Assembly (NCBI GenBank): GCA_019187185.1
Contig: JABAQU010000020.1
Coordinates: forward strand, 219,892-283,891
Direction: 5' to 3'
DNA length: 64,000 nt
Source of the DNA: Steroidobacteraceae bacterium
Lineage (GTDB): Bacteria > Pseudomonadota > Gammaproteobacteria > Steroidobacterales > Steroidobacteraceae
Positions 8,951 to 18,343 of the stretch are shown here, one piece after another (within the stretch, counting starts at the first letter, position 1; each line of letters begins with the position of its first letter). Under the pieces are notes generated by a model that saw only the letters and a list, made by a program, of their open reading frames with translations, was not told the origin of the DNA and did no database searches. The translations under genes were made by a program, and so were the position numbers.

Positions 8951-11248
8951 TCAGTCATCGAACGCAGGCTGCAGTCGCGCGGTGCGCGTCGGCGCGCGAG
9001 CGACCAGGGACTGGAATGCCGCCTGGCCGTGTAATGGAGACAAGCGGCGGTCGATCGAGATCCACCAGATACCGGGCTGGAACCGGACCGCCGGATTGGC
9101 GAGCAATACCAGCGCGTGCTGCTTGTCGCCTCGCAATGCGAGCACAGTCCCCTGCAGATAATCGAGCCCGCCCGAGCTCATGCCGTCGCGCTTCCATTGC
9201 ACCAGCAAAGCCTCCGCTTCCTGAAGCAGTGCCTGTCCCTGCGCGGTATCGCCCGCCTCGAGTGCGGCCGCGGCCCAGTCGACGAGGCCGCAGCGCCCCA
9301 CCAGCCCTTCCCAACGATCACGCAGGATCGCAGCACCGGCATCTCCGATTCGTGCGTACGCACCGAGGGCGTCCGCCGACCGGCCTGACTGCAATGCGCG
9401 CCGCGCTCCAATGACGAGACGCACGGCGTCAACCTGATCTTGACCCGTCGCCGATGAGAATACCCGCGTCGCCCTTGAGTGCGCCTGCGTCGCCAGTTCC
9501 CACTCCAGTCGGGCGGATTGCACGTCGATGCCGAATGGATTGATCTGCTCCGCGTGGCGCAAGGCTTCGTCCGCGCCCCTCACGTCGCCCAACTGCAGCA
9601 GCAACCCGGCGTATTGGGTGAAGAACCCGGCGGCATTGCCGAGTTCGGATGCCCGCTCGGCTGCACGCTGGTAGTAACCCAGCGCTTCGCGCAGATTGCC
9701 TAGCAGGTGGTTGGCCATGCCGGCAGCCCAGATGCCGTTCGCGAAGCCGGGATTGAGATGCAGGTTCTGTTCCGCCACCCTCCGCGCCTCGGGCAGTCGT
9801 CCCGAGGCCTGCAGCGCAAGGAACAGGTTGGTTGCGACGATTCCGGACAAGGGCTCAATCTCATGCGCGCGCTCGAATGCAGCGAGCGCACGCTGCATGT
9901 TTCCTTGCTGATACATCAATCGGCCTAGCCACATGTGTCCCTGGGTGTAGTTCGGGCGCAGCGACGTAGCGCGCCGAAATGCCGCGGCGGCCTCGTCCGA
10001 CGAACCGTTGTACAGGTCGATGAGGCCGCGCGCTCCGTGCGCTTCGGCGAGCTCCGGATCGAGTGCCAGCGCGAGCCGCGCTTCGGGCTCGGCGGCCTTC
10101 GTGGCTTCGTCGAGCGGCTGGGATCCGAAGTCCACTTGCAACATGTGGAGGATCGCAAGACCCGCATGCGCCAGAGCGAACTGTGAATCGACCGCGGCCG
10201 CCTGCTGCAGATAGTCGATGCCCTGCTCGAGCCCGCCCGGAGTATTCGCGAGCGAGTAGTAACGGCCCTCGAGGTACAGGCGGTACGCCTCGGGACGGGG
10301 CGCAGAATTTCCGGTGCCCCACGGGAACGCCGGTGTGGCAAGTTTCAGGCGCGACGCGAGATCGGCTGCGATTCGTCCGGGCAGCGTGCCAAGTGCGCCG
10401 TCGGCGACATCGTAAATCTGCTGGTAAAGCGTACGACCGTCGCGGACATCGAGCACATGGATGGCCACCGCAGTCCGGGCGTCACCGCGCCGCACGGTTC
10501 CGTCGAGCTCGTATCGAAGCGAGATCTCCGAGGCGGCCGCCTCGCCTTTCGCCCGCATCGCATGCAGTCGCGCCGCAGATGAACGCCCGAGCACTCGCAG
10601 GCCGTCGATGAGCGCAGTCGCGTTGATGACCTCTTCGGTCAGGCCTGCAGTCAGGTACTCCGGACTCGCGTCCTGTTCGACCGCAACGAAGGGGCTGACG
10701 AGCAGGACCGGCTCCTGCGGTATCGCCGCGTAACCCTCCGACGATCGCGCTTCTGCCGGTACACCGGACGGGCGGTCCGGGGACCGACCGCGCAGACTGA
10801 TGAAGGCCACTGCCGCGACGACAACCACGGCGCAGGCCCCGACCAACGCGACGCGTACTGCCCGCCTGCGTGGCGCGGGGCTCGCAACGCCGGCCGCGGT
10901 AACACCCGATGCGACGGCTTCGAGCGGCGCGGGTGCGATCGTGAGGCGATATCCGCGCCTCGGCACCGTGTCGATCACACGTGCCGGCCCGCCGCGATCG
11001 GCGAACGCGCGCCTTATCTGGTAAACCGACTGCGAGATCACCGCGTCTGTGACCAGCGCGCGGCGCCACACCTCTCGGATGATGTCTTCGTGCGGGACGA
11101 CATCGCCCGGGCGACTGGCCAGGTAGACCAGAAGCGCCATGGCACGAGGCTCGAGGCGCGACGCACCGGCGGGCCCTTCCACAACGCCCAACCGGGGCCG
11201 GACCTGGTACGCCCCTAGTGAAAATCCCGCCTGCAGTCGCTCGCTCAT
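8951..11248 (-). CDS. CadC-like membrane regulator: winged helix, one TM segment, TPR repeats
   Basis: 765-residue one-component regulator. Residues 10-103 form an OmpR/PhoB-type winged-helix DNA-binding domain (LEPRAMALLVYLASRPGDVV, then ISQSVYQIRRAF and VPRRGYRL). One transmembrane helix lies at about 131-152. The periplasmic part has a TolB-N-like domain (VLLVSPFVAV... then ELDGTVRRGDARTAVAIHVLDV, about 175-290) followed by TPR repeats (EAHGARGLIDLYNGSSDEAA, NYTQGHMWLGRLMYQQGNMQ and others to about 600). It should sense a periplasmic signal and bind DNA from the membrane. Divergent from the giant secreted protein at 11516, the natural target candidate; the 267 bases between them hold both promoters. 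Confidence 0.9.
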   Translation of the reverse strand: MSERLQAGFSLGAYQVRPRLGVVEGPAGASRLEPRAMALLVYLASRPGDVVPHEDIIREVWRRALVTDAVISQSVYQIRRAFADRGGPARVIDTVPRRGYRLTIAPAPLEAVASGVTAAGVASPAPRRRAVRVALVGACAVVVVAAVAFISLRGRSPDRPSGVPAEARSSEGYAAIPQEPVLLVSPFVAVEQDASPEYLTAGLTEEVINATALIDGLRVLGRSSAARLHAMRAKGEAAASEISLRYELDGTVRRGDARTAVAIHVLDVRDGRTLYQQIYDVADGALGTLPGRIAADLASRLKLATPAFPWGTGNSAPRPEAYRLYLEGRYYSLANTPGGLEQGIDYLQQAAAVDSQFALAHAGLAILHMLQVDFGSQPLDEATKAAEPEARLALALDPELAEAHGARGLIDLYNGSSDEAAAAFRRATSLRPNYTQGHMWLGRLMYQQGNMQRALAAFERAHEIEPLSGIVATNLFLALQASGRLPEARRVAEQNLHLNPGFANGIWAAGMANHLLGNLREALGYYQRAAERASELGNAAGFFTQYAGLLLQLGDVRGADEALRHAEQINPFGIDVQSARLEWELATQAHSRATRVFSSATGQDQVDAVRLVIGARRALQSGRSADALGAYARIGDAGAAILRDRWEGLVGRCGLVDWAAAALEAGDTAQGQALLQEAEALLVQWKRDGMSSGGLDYLQGTVLALRGDKQHALVLLANPAVRFQPGIWWISIDRRLSPLHGQAAFQSLVARAPTRTARLQPAFDD

Positions 11249-11515
11249 GCCTCTTCACCGGACCGTGCACGCGAGCGCACGTCAGGCAGTTATTAGCAGA
11301 TTCGAGGGCGTCTGTGTCGCCGTCATGACGAAAACCGGCGAACAAACGCCGCAACTAGCGACGGCGGCAACCCGCAGCTGAAACCGCGAATGGCCCTTCC
11401 CTCGCAAGCCATTGACCTGGCTCGAATTCCCATTGTCCTGAAGTTTCCCTGAGGCGACCCTGAGGACCGCCGCGTCGCCCGGTGCTACGAGAGATCGAGA
11501 TCGGGGGAGAGTTTC

Positions 11516-14500
11516 ATGAGCAAGCGCGCCTGGGTGCCAATCGTCGGCCTGTTCGGGTTGCTGACGGCGGGCACGACCTTAGCCGCGCCGCAGCTGAGCA
11601 TTTCCCCGATCGGCTATCAGATCACTCAGCTGCAGTCGGTGCCCGGTGCAACGCGCACCTTCGACCTCACCGCGCGTGCCGCTGTGATCAACCGCGGAGA
11701 TCCCGCGCAGGCCGCCACCGCGAAACTCACGAGCAGCTCACCCAGCTTCGTCGTGCTGGACGGCGACCTCGCGTTCGGCGACGTGCCACGCACCCCGGTG
11801 CTGCGGCCCGTCCGCAGCCACGATACGTTCAAGCTGCGCATCGTGCTCCCGCCTCGCCGGGAACTGCTCGACTTCGTGCGCTCGATCAATGATTCATTAC
11901 AATGGACTCTTTCGTGTCACAACTGTGGCAACAGCAATCGCCCGCCGCTCGCGGACGCCGGGCCGGACCAGACCGCGTACGTGGGCCAGCAGGTCACCAT
12001 CGACGGCAGCGGCTCCTCTGACCCGGATGCGCAGGCACTGCAATACGCATGGACCTGGGTGAGCCGCCCCGCGGGCAGCACCGCCGCGCTCGCCGGCGCG
12101 AGCTCGGTGCAGGCGACGTTCACGCCCGACCGTGAAGGCGACTACCTGCTGCGGCTCATCGTCAACGACGGCCTGACCGACAGCGCGCCCGACACCGTGC
12201 AGGTCAGCACGCTAAACAGCGCGCCGGTTGCGAACGCGGGACCCGATCGCTCAGCCGTGACCGGCGAGGCACTGATGCTCGACGGCAGTGCTTCAAGCGA
12301 CGTGGACGGCGATCCGCTCACCTACGCCTGGAGCATCGCCAGCGCACCGCCTGGCAGCACAGCCGACATCGCCGACGCATTGCAGGTTCAGGCGACGTTC
12401 ACGCCGGACCTGCCGGGTGCGTACATCATCGAACTCGTCGTCGACGACGGCACGGTCTCGAGTGACGCCGACGCGCTGGTGATCTCCACCGCGGCGGGCA
12501 ACTCACCGCCGGTCGCGAACGCCGGTCCAGACCAGAGTGCGCACGTCGGCGACACGACGCAGCTCGACGGATCGGGCTCCACGGACGCCGACGGCGACGC
12601 GCTCACCTTCAGCTGGTCGCTGAATGCGCGGCCCGCCCAGAGTGCGGCGGTCCTGCAGCAGGCCGACACCACGTCGCCATCGCTCTCCATCGACAAGCCG
12701 GGCACCTATGTCGCCCAGTTGATCGTGCGGGATGGCAAGGCCGACAGCGCGCCCGATACGGTGTCGGTCTCGACCATGAACAGCGCGCCCGTCGCACGGA
12801 TCAGCGCACCGGCCACCGTCAAATGGCGCACGGACATCGCGCTCGACGGCAGTGGCTCCACGGATGCGGATGGCGACGCGCTCGCGTTCAGCTGGTCCAT
12901 CCTCACGCGGCCGCAGGACAGTCAGGCTGCGCTGTCGGCCACACAAGCGCCGGCCACGGCATTCACCGCGGATCGGCCCGGCACGTACGTCGTGCAACTC
13001 GTCGTGAACGATGGTCAGGTCGATGGCGCACCCACGACCACTACCGTCAATGCGACTAACGAGCCGCCGGTGGCGACGGACGACACAGCGGGTACTGCGC
13101 AAGATGCGCCGGTCGACATCGCCGTGCTCGGCAACGACAGCGACGCCGACGGCGATGCGCTGTCGATCGCCTTGATCACGGTGCCCGCGCACGGCACGGC
13201 GGCGCACTCGGGCAATGCCATCCACTATTCGCCCGCAGCAGGGTTCACCGGCACGGACAGCTTCGGTTACAGCGCCACGGACGGCGCGTCTTATTCGTCG
13301 GCCACCGTGACTGTCACCGTGGCGCCGCTCGCGAACGAAATGCCGGTCGCCAACGCGGGCCCGGACCAGTCTGTGCCCGGCGGCTCCACGGTGCAGCTGG
13401 ACGGCGCACTCTCCAGCGATCCTGACGGAGATGCGCTCGCGTACTCCTGGGTGCTGACGACCGTGCCCGCTCAGAGTGTCGCGACGCTTGCCGGTGCGAG
13501 CACCGCGACGCCTTCGTTCACCGCAGATCGCCGTGGCCTCTATCGCGCGACCCTGACCGTGAACGACGGGCGCGGAGGGAGCGCCTCGGACTTCGTCGAC
13601 ATCACGGCACAGAATCGCAACCCGCAGCCGACGGGCGACACCGGCACAACGGCGGCCGGCACGGCCGTCACGATCGACGTGCTCGCCAACGACACCGATC
13701 CCGACGGCGACGTACTTTCGCTTGCGAGTGTCACGCAGCCGGCGAATGGAATGGCAGCCATCGCCGGAGCATCCGTCACGTTCACGCCCGCCACCGGGTT
13801 CAACGGCACGACAACTTTCGCCTACACGGTGAACGACGGACATGGCGGCAGCGGCACGGCCGCCGTTACGGTGACCGTGTCGGGAGAACCGGGGGAGTTC
13901 ACCTTCACGCTTTCGAGCACTACGGCTTCAGGCGTCGCCGGCTCGCGCATCCAGGTGCCGTTCCGGATCGTGCGAAATGCCGGCACGACGGGCGACATCG
14001 GTGTGGCCCTGACGGGCACGGTCGACGGCGTTTCGTCGACCGGTGCGATTGTCCCCGATGGCCTCGCCGATGGGATCCTCCTCATCGCCATCGCCGCGAA
14101 CGTCGTCCCCGGTACCCTGCAACTGCAGCTGTCCGCCTCGTCCGGTAGCGTCGTACATACTGCGACGCTTGCATTGCAGGTCGGTTCGCCTCAGCCGTCT
14201 TCCCTCGACCTGATCCGCGCCGCGATGCTTGCCGGCACGCTCGACCGGCCGACTTCCCTCCTCTACCGCGCATACGCGCTCGCCGGAGATGCGCGGCTGC
14301 CCGCGGAATACCGAGGCTCCGGAAGCGCGGAGGAAGATACGGGGCTGCTCGCCGAGATCGGCGAGTTCTGGCCTACGTTGACTGCCGCGCAGCGCGCGCA
14401 GCTCGAGCCGTTCACTTTGAGGCCGGCCAATCCAAACAGCTGGTACGGGCAGCTCCTCGCCGCGCTCCCGCCGGCCGCAGCGCCAGCCGGCAACGCGGCG

Positions 14501-16426
14501 CGAGACGGCCGGGGTGCGACGCGAGTTCGTTCAACCCTGCGCCGCGGCGCGACGACGCTGGACGTGGGCGATCCGGTGCTGCCGTCGAGCTGCGGCGAGG
14601 ACACGACTCCGTCGAATGGATGGATCTCCCGACTCGGTGCCTCGGGCGGGTTTCGAGTCTGGGCGCATTGCGTCGCGCAGGATCCGCGCGCGGCGGAGAT
14701 CGTTGTGAACCATGCGATCGAGGTGTACGACGTGCTGTGGGGGCCAATGACATCGGACATGGGATCGGCCCGATCCGACGTCCCGGCCAACACGCCGATC
14801 AACCCCGCCGACGGCGTGGGCGATGCGTCCATCGACATCTACATTCTGTTCCCCGGCGACGTCGTGTCGCGGCTGGGTGATAGCCAAGGGGGCGTCCAGC
14901 ATGCCTACGGTTGGGCACAGACCTGGAACGAGGTCGGCGGCCGATCGAGCGGCTACATCACCGTTCCCGTGACGACGCTCCTCATGCCCCAGTTCCAGAT
15001 CGTCGCGGCCCATGAGTTGTTCCATGTCCTGCAGTTCGCGCATAACTACCAGTTGGCGATCGGCGCCGTCCCGACCGGACTGGGCGGCATTCCCAATGCC
15101 CCACGGCGCAGCTGGTGGTACGTGGAGGCGAGCGCTGAGTGGGCCGGCGCGCACTACGATCGTGTGCTGGCGGACGAACTCGGCCGCGGCCGACAGGCGC
15201 GCGCGCTCGTCTACGACCCTTGGTTCTCGCAGGGTTTCCAGTCGCGCAGCAGCACGACGAGCCTCAATTCGGGCGGGGGAGTGCTGCCCTATGCCGCCTT
15301 CATCTGGCCCTATTTCATCGAGCAGGAAGACGGCGCGGCCACGGCGTCGAGCCTCATCTGGTCAGCCATCGAGGGCCTCGCGGACCCGAACGCCGCCGAC
15401 GAGCGGATGGATGGCGTGTTCCCGTTCGCTGACGAGTTTCGCAAGTTCGCGGTGCGCAACCTCAACAACGACGTCGTCAACAACCGGTACGAGGCGCTGG
15501 ATTCGGGCGAGTTCCCCAAGGACACGCCGCCCGCCAACATCTACCAGGGCCACTTCCGCGCCGACACGCCAATCCAGATCGACTTCTCCCTGACCACGCT
15601 CGCGGCGTACTACATCAAGCTCGACAATGACGTCGAGCCGAATCTGCGCAAGCTGAAGGTCGACTTCAAGGGTCTCGACAGCGCCCGCGGCGATCTCGGC
15701 ATCGACGTTGACGTGCTGCTCAAGATGCGCAACGGCGCATGGGAGAGCGCGAAGGATTACAACGGCACCAATCAGAAGACTTGGTGCCTCGACGAGGACG
15801 ACGTCGAATCCATGTACCTCGTCATCAGTGCGCACCAGCTGGAGGAGGCCGGGGTAAAGACGCGGACCGTCTCTGTCGAGTATTCGGGGAGCACCGCGCC
15901 CTGTCGACCGACATGGGTCGGCACCTCGCGCCTGAGCACGACGCAGGGCGCGAGCGTTCAGTCCACGGCTTCGGCGGACGGTCTCCTACTCGAGTTGCTC
16001 GCCGACGAGGACGAAGAGAACAACACGTCCAACGTGCAGGGATTTGCCGTCCTGTCCGCGAACGGTACCGCCAATATGGAGCAGATGATCATCGACTGCG
16101 AGCGATTCCCGCAGCCGCCCTCGATGGGGATCACGCCCGAGAATTCACTCGGCAGCATGGGGGTTGAGTACATCGACAACGGAACGAAGATGAAGCTGAC
16201 AGGAAACTTCAGCACGTTCTACCCCGGAACGGTGATCGCGGATTGCACAAGCACCGAACGGGTCGAGTCCCAGATATGGGCGTCCTGGCTCTCGTTCGGC
16301 AACGGCGTGACGATACCGGTGCCTGCGCCACCTGAGCAGCAGAAGATCAAGGGCTCGTTCAACGTGTCCATGGCGCCGGGCACCAACTCGATCCTGACAA
16401 TCGACTTGTCGCTGGTGAGGCAATGA
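11516..16426 (+). CDS. Giant secreted protein with PKD/cadherin-like repeats and a zinc-protease-like domain
   Basis: 1636 residues. Signal peptide 1-24 (GTTLAAP), then an N-terminal domain to about 140. Repeated ~95-residue PKD-like modules start with variants of PVANAGPDQSA and contain DGSGSSDPDGD; at least five are seen between 140 and 700. Two cadherin-like modules of the NDxDxDGD type lie among them (about 516-606 and 700-790). After a linker comes a domain with HELFH at 1166-1170 and WYVEASAEWAGAHYD with E1204/E1208 about 35 residues on, the pattern of a gluzincin metallopeptidase site. The C-terminal 300 residues are beta-rich and unrecognised. No LPxTG or PEP-CTERM tail. Strong GGGGGAG ribosome site. 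Likely a surface or released protease/adhesin; protease activity is inferred from the motif only. Confidence 0.85.
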   Translation: MSKRAWVPIVGLFGLLTAGTTLAAPQLSISPIGYQITQLQSVPGATRTFDLTARAAVINRGDPAQAATAKLTSSSPSFVVLDGDLAFGDVPRTPVLRPVRSHDTFKLRIVLPPRRELLDFVRSINDSLQWTLSCHNCGNSNRPPLADAGPDQTAYVGQQVTIDGSGSSDPDAQALQYAWTWVSRPAGSTAALAGASSVQATFTPDREGDYLLRLIVNDGLTDSAPDTVQVSTLNSAPVANAGPDRSAVTGEALMLDGSASSDVDGDPLTYAWSIASAPPGSTADIADALQVQATFTPDLPGAYIIELVVDDGTVSSDADALVISTAAGNSPPVANAGPDQSAHVGDTTQLDGSGSTDADGDALTFSWSLNARPAQSAAVLQQADTTSPSLSIDKPGTYVAQLIVRDGKADSAPDTVSVSTMNSAPVARISAPATVKWRTDIALDGSGSTDADGDALAFSWSILTRPQDSQAALSATQAPATAFTADRPGTYVVQLVVNDGQVDGAPTTTTVNATNEPPVATDDTAGTAQDAPVDIAVLGNDSDADGDALSIALITVPAHGTAAHSGNAIHYSPAAGFTGTDSFGYSATDGASYSSATVTVTVAPLANEMPVANAGPDQSVPGGSTVQLDGALSSDPDGDALAYSWVLTTVPAQSVATLAGASTATPSFTADRRGLYRATLTVNDGRGGSASDFVDITAQNRNPQPTGDTGTTAAGTAVTIDVLANDTDPDGDVLSLASVTQPANGMAAIAGASVTFTPATGFNGTTTFAYTVNDGHGGSGTAAVTVTVSGEPGEFTFTLSSTTASGVAGSRIQVPFRIVRNAGTTGDIGVALTGTVDGVSSTGAIVPDGLADGILLIAIAANVVPGTLQLQLSASSGSVVHTATLALQVGSPQPSSLDLIRAAMLAGTLDRPTSLLYRAYALAGDARLPAEYRGSGSAEEDTGLLAEIGEFWPTLTAAQRAQLEPFTLRPANPNSWYGQLLAALPPAAAPAGNAARDGRGATRVRSTLRRGATTLDVGDPVLPSSCGEDTTPSNGWISRLGASGGFRVWAHCVAQDPRAAEIVVNHAIEVYDVLWGPMTSDMGSARSDVPANTPINPADGVGDASIDIYILFPGDVVSRLGDSQGGVQHAYGWAQTWNEVGGRSSGYITVPVTTLLMPQFQIVAAHELFHVLQFAHNYQLAIGAVPTGLGGIPNAPRRSWWYVEASAEWAGAHYDRVLADELGRGRQARALVYDPWFSQGFQSRSSTTSLNSGGGVLPYAAFIWPYFIEQEDGAATASSLIWSAIEGLADPNAADERMDGVFPFADEFRKFAVRNLNNDVVNNRYEALDSGEFPKDTPPANIYQGHFRADTPIQIDFSLTTLAAYYIKLDNDVEPNLRKLKVDFKGLDSARGDLGIDVDVLLKMRNGAWESAKDYNGTNQKTWCLDEDDVESMYLVISAHQLEEAGVKTRTVSVEYSGSTAPCRPTWVGTSRLSTTQGASVQSTASADGLLLELLADEDEENNTSNVQGFAVLSANGTANMEQMIIDCERFPQPPSMGITPENSLGSMGVEYIDNGTKMKLTGNFSTFYPGTVIADCTSTERVESQIWASWLSFGNGVTIPVPAPPEQQKIKGSFNVSMAPGTNSILTIDLSLVRQ

Positions 16427-16489
16427 GGCAAGCGGTGCCACCGTCTGACGGTGGTGCGCAGCACGCGACACCGCCTGCGTGATCAAGTC

Positions 16490-17013
16490 TCGCGATGCCC
16501 TTGCCGTCCGATTGCCAAGGCGCCCCGCTGGCGAAGAACAAGCGACGGCCGAGCATCGACGTCCGACTCGAGTTGCTGCGCAAGGTCTGTGCGGCCGTCG
16601 CCTGCTCGCGGTGCACCGGGACCTGACGTCGAGCAAAGTCCTGGTGAATGCGAACGGCAATCTGAAGCTGCCCCGACTTCGGCATTGCAATGCTGCCCAA
16701 CGCGCACGAAATCAATCCGACAGTCGCGAAGACGCGCGAGGGCACCCGTGCCATGACTCCGGAGTATGCAGGCCCCGAGCAGGCTCACAGCGGGCTGATC
16801 TTCGTTGCGAGCAACGCCCGTTTGCTTGTCGCCCTGCTCTACCAGCTTCTGACGAGGCAGTCGCCTTACCGCTTGACCGGCGCCACACGGTTCGACTACG
16901 AACAGGCGGTCCTCGAACGGGAACCGAAGCGCTCAACTACGAGCACTGCCGGCGCGCTCGCATCGACGCCCTGCCTCCACGGCCGGCCGCCTCGCAGCTC
17001 AGGAAGCGACTGA
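16490..17013 (+). pseudogene. Decayed serine/threonine protein kinase fragment
   Basis: Pieces of a bacterial Ser/Thr kinase catalytic domain lie in order but in different frames: VRLELLRKVCAAV, then VHRDLTSSKVLVNANGNLKL (catalytic loop, 16611-16670), a frame change, DFGIAMLPN (about 16676), EGTRAMTPEYAGPEQ (activation segment end, about 16738) and LLVALLYQLLTRQSPYRL. The ATP-binding lobe and everything after the F-helix are missing. It is therefore a relic, not an expressed kinase. Its direct neighbour is the transposed 113-bp permease end at 17028, which marks a rearranged junction. Confidence 0.7.
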
Positions 17014-17027
17014 TCAGCAAAGTCGGC

Positions 17028-17140
17028 GATGCTGCGCGGCGCCGGCCTCGGCGAGCTGTGGATCGAGGTGCTGGTGCTGATCGCCTTCATCGTGGGGATG
17101 ATGGCGGTCGCGATCGCGCGTTACCGCAAGCGGCTCGACT
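17028..17140 (+). repeat. 113-bp copy of the 3' end of the ABC-2 permease gene
   Basis: This stretch matches 6902-7014 at all but three positions and stops where the permease stop codon region begins (GACT followed by GA here, AG there). It encodes ...GLGELWIEVLVLIAFIVG... to RYRKRLD in the + frame with no gene attached. The remaining permease is absent, so this is a recent copy or transfer of a gene end, sitting between the kinase relic and the PEP-CTERM gene. Confidence 0.92.
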
Positions 17141-17245
17141 GACCCCCAGGCCGGCGTCGGAATTCCTTACAGAACTGCGCAACAGCCGAACGTCTGGTGG
17201 CGCACATGGTGTCCACCTGATTGATAATAAAGCACTTTGTGCATC

Positions 17246-17261
17246 TGGCACGGAAGCTGCT
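17246..17261 (+). promoter_or_regulatory. Sigma-54 promoter of PEP-CTERM gene 1
   Basis: TGGCACG, four bases, then CTGCT: the GG and GC doublets are 12 bases apart as required for RpoN (-24/-12) promoters, and the -24 box is a perfect consensus. Transcription would start about 30 bases before the ATG at 17304. PEP-CTERM genes are known to be under sigma-54/PrsR control in several proteobacteria, and the other PEP-CTERM gene here has a matching site. Confidence 0.75.
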
Positions 17262-17303
17262 CCAAGCAGCCCTCGGGCCCGATCTCCAAGAGGAAACAAA
17301 AAC

Positions 17304-18038
17304 ATGACTGCGCACCTGACTACCCGGTTCTGGCTGACTGCGATCGCGGCGGTTGGCTTCACATGCACTGCAGACGCGGCGATCATCGATTTCAATGGGG
17401 GTACCGCCACACTGTCCGATGGCACGAGCGTCACAGTCACTGATACCGGCCCGGTATATAGCAACGTCGACTATTACGTCGAAGACGGCATCATGATCGA
17501 CTTCATCGGCGGCGTCGGCTACATCGGCGACTACTATGGCGGGTTTTTCCGCCCCGACGGATCGGCACTCGACAACAGCGTGATCCACGCGCACTGGGAC
17601 GGCGCGGCCGAAACCGGGCTGACAGCCATTCGTTTCACGAAGGTGGACGGCTCCACGCTCGATCTCAATTACGTCGACCTGACCTCCAACACACAGGTGG
17701 GCGGCGGTGCGGCAACCGGCGGCGAGATGTCGTACATCACGCCTTTCGGCGGCGGCAGTCCCATGCTCTTGCCCTCGTCGGACTGGGGTATCGAGTTTCT
17801 CTCCACCGGCGCCCCGGGTGACGGTATCGAGCGGCTGTACCTGAGCTCCGCGTTCGACGGCATTCTCGGCTTCGACGTGACATCGCTGAACGCCTTCTGC
17901 TTCGGTCTCGACAACTTCTACATCGACGAGGAGCCTCCTCCGCCCCCGCCGACCAATGTGCCCGAACCGTCGACGCTGATGCTGCTGCTGGCGGGCTTCG
18001 GTCTCCTCGGCGTGCGCCGGGCGTATCACCGCACCTGA
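17304..18038 (+). CDS. PEP-CTERM sorting domain protein 1
   Basis: 244-residue exported protein. Signal peptide at residues 1-25 (ending TADAA), then a beta-rich domain with many Gly and Asp, and a C-terminal sorting signal: VPEPSTLMLLLAGFGLLGVRR, that is PEP motif, hydrophobic helix and basic tail, recognised by exosortase. The open frame continues far upstream through the kinase relic, but the ATG at 17304 was chosen for its ribosome site (AAGAGGAAAC), signal peptide and sigma-54 promoter. Followed by a strong terminator at 18065. Probably an exopolysaccharide-associated surface protein; no specific function can be named. Confidence 0.85.
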   Translation: MTAHLTTRFWLTAIAAVGFTCTADAAIIDFNGGTATLSDGTSVTVTDTGPVYSNVDYYVEDGIMIDFIGGVGYIGDYYGGFFRPDGSALDNSVIHAHWDGAAETGLTAIRFTKVDGSTLDLNYVDLTSNTQVGGGAATGGEMSYITPFGGGSPMLLPSSDWGIEFLSTGAPGDGIERLYLSSAFDGILGFDVTSLNAFCFGLDNFYIDEEPPPPPPTNVPEPSTLMLLLAGFGLLGVRRAYHRT

Positions 18039-18064
18039 CGAACGCGTTCCGGTTGAGCATTTCC

Positions 18065-18106
18065 GCCGCCGGCTGAAGGTCATGCCTTCAGCCGGCGGCT
18101 TATTTG
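18065..18106 (+). terminator. Rho-independent terminator of PEP-CTERM gene 1
   Basis: Perfect 15-bp stem (GCCGCCGGCTGAAGG pairing with CCTTCAGCCGGCGGC) with a 5-base loop, followed by TTATTT. It lies 26 bases after the stop codon. Confidence 0.9.
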
Positions 18107-18192
18107 CGCGCTGATCCATCAGGAAATGCCCGTCCCCTGGCACATTGCCCCTCGATCATCGATCGTTGGCCGGCGTACGCGCGACGCCCACG

Positions 18193-18215
18193 CAGGAGTC
18201 TCATGTAGACTCCTG
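18193..18215. promoter_or_regulatory. Perfect palindrome upstream of the P450 gene (operator candidate)
   Basis: Arms CAGGAGTCT and AGACTCCTG flank a 5-base centre CATGT. It lies 128 bases before the P450 start in the 305-base gap after the terminator at 18065-18106. Size and symmetry suit a TetR- or LacI-type dimer. The gap also has a 72-codon frame ending in a TGATG overlap with the P450 gene, which is not convincing as a gene. Confidence 0.5.
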
Positions 18216-18343
18216 ATCCGTCCAGGGATTTCGCGGAGCATCCTGATGCCGGCGACGAAAATGGCCGGACCCGTGCGGGCGCATCGCGCGCGGGCCGCGC
18301 ACGAACGGGCGCAATCGACTGCCCGCGGCGAGGCCGAGTTCTG

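Noticed and set aside
16431..16460. Hairpin CCACCG/CGGTGG after the giant gene as terminator
   Set aside because: Short stem, no U run and embedded in GC-rich sequence; too weak to list.
16479..18038. 519-codon frame reading from the kinase relic into PEP-CTERM gene 1
   Set aside because: The first 275 codons cross frame-shifted kinase pieces and the copied permease end in a wrong frame; the signal peptide, ribosome site and sigma-54 promoter support the start at 17304.
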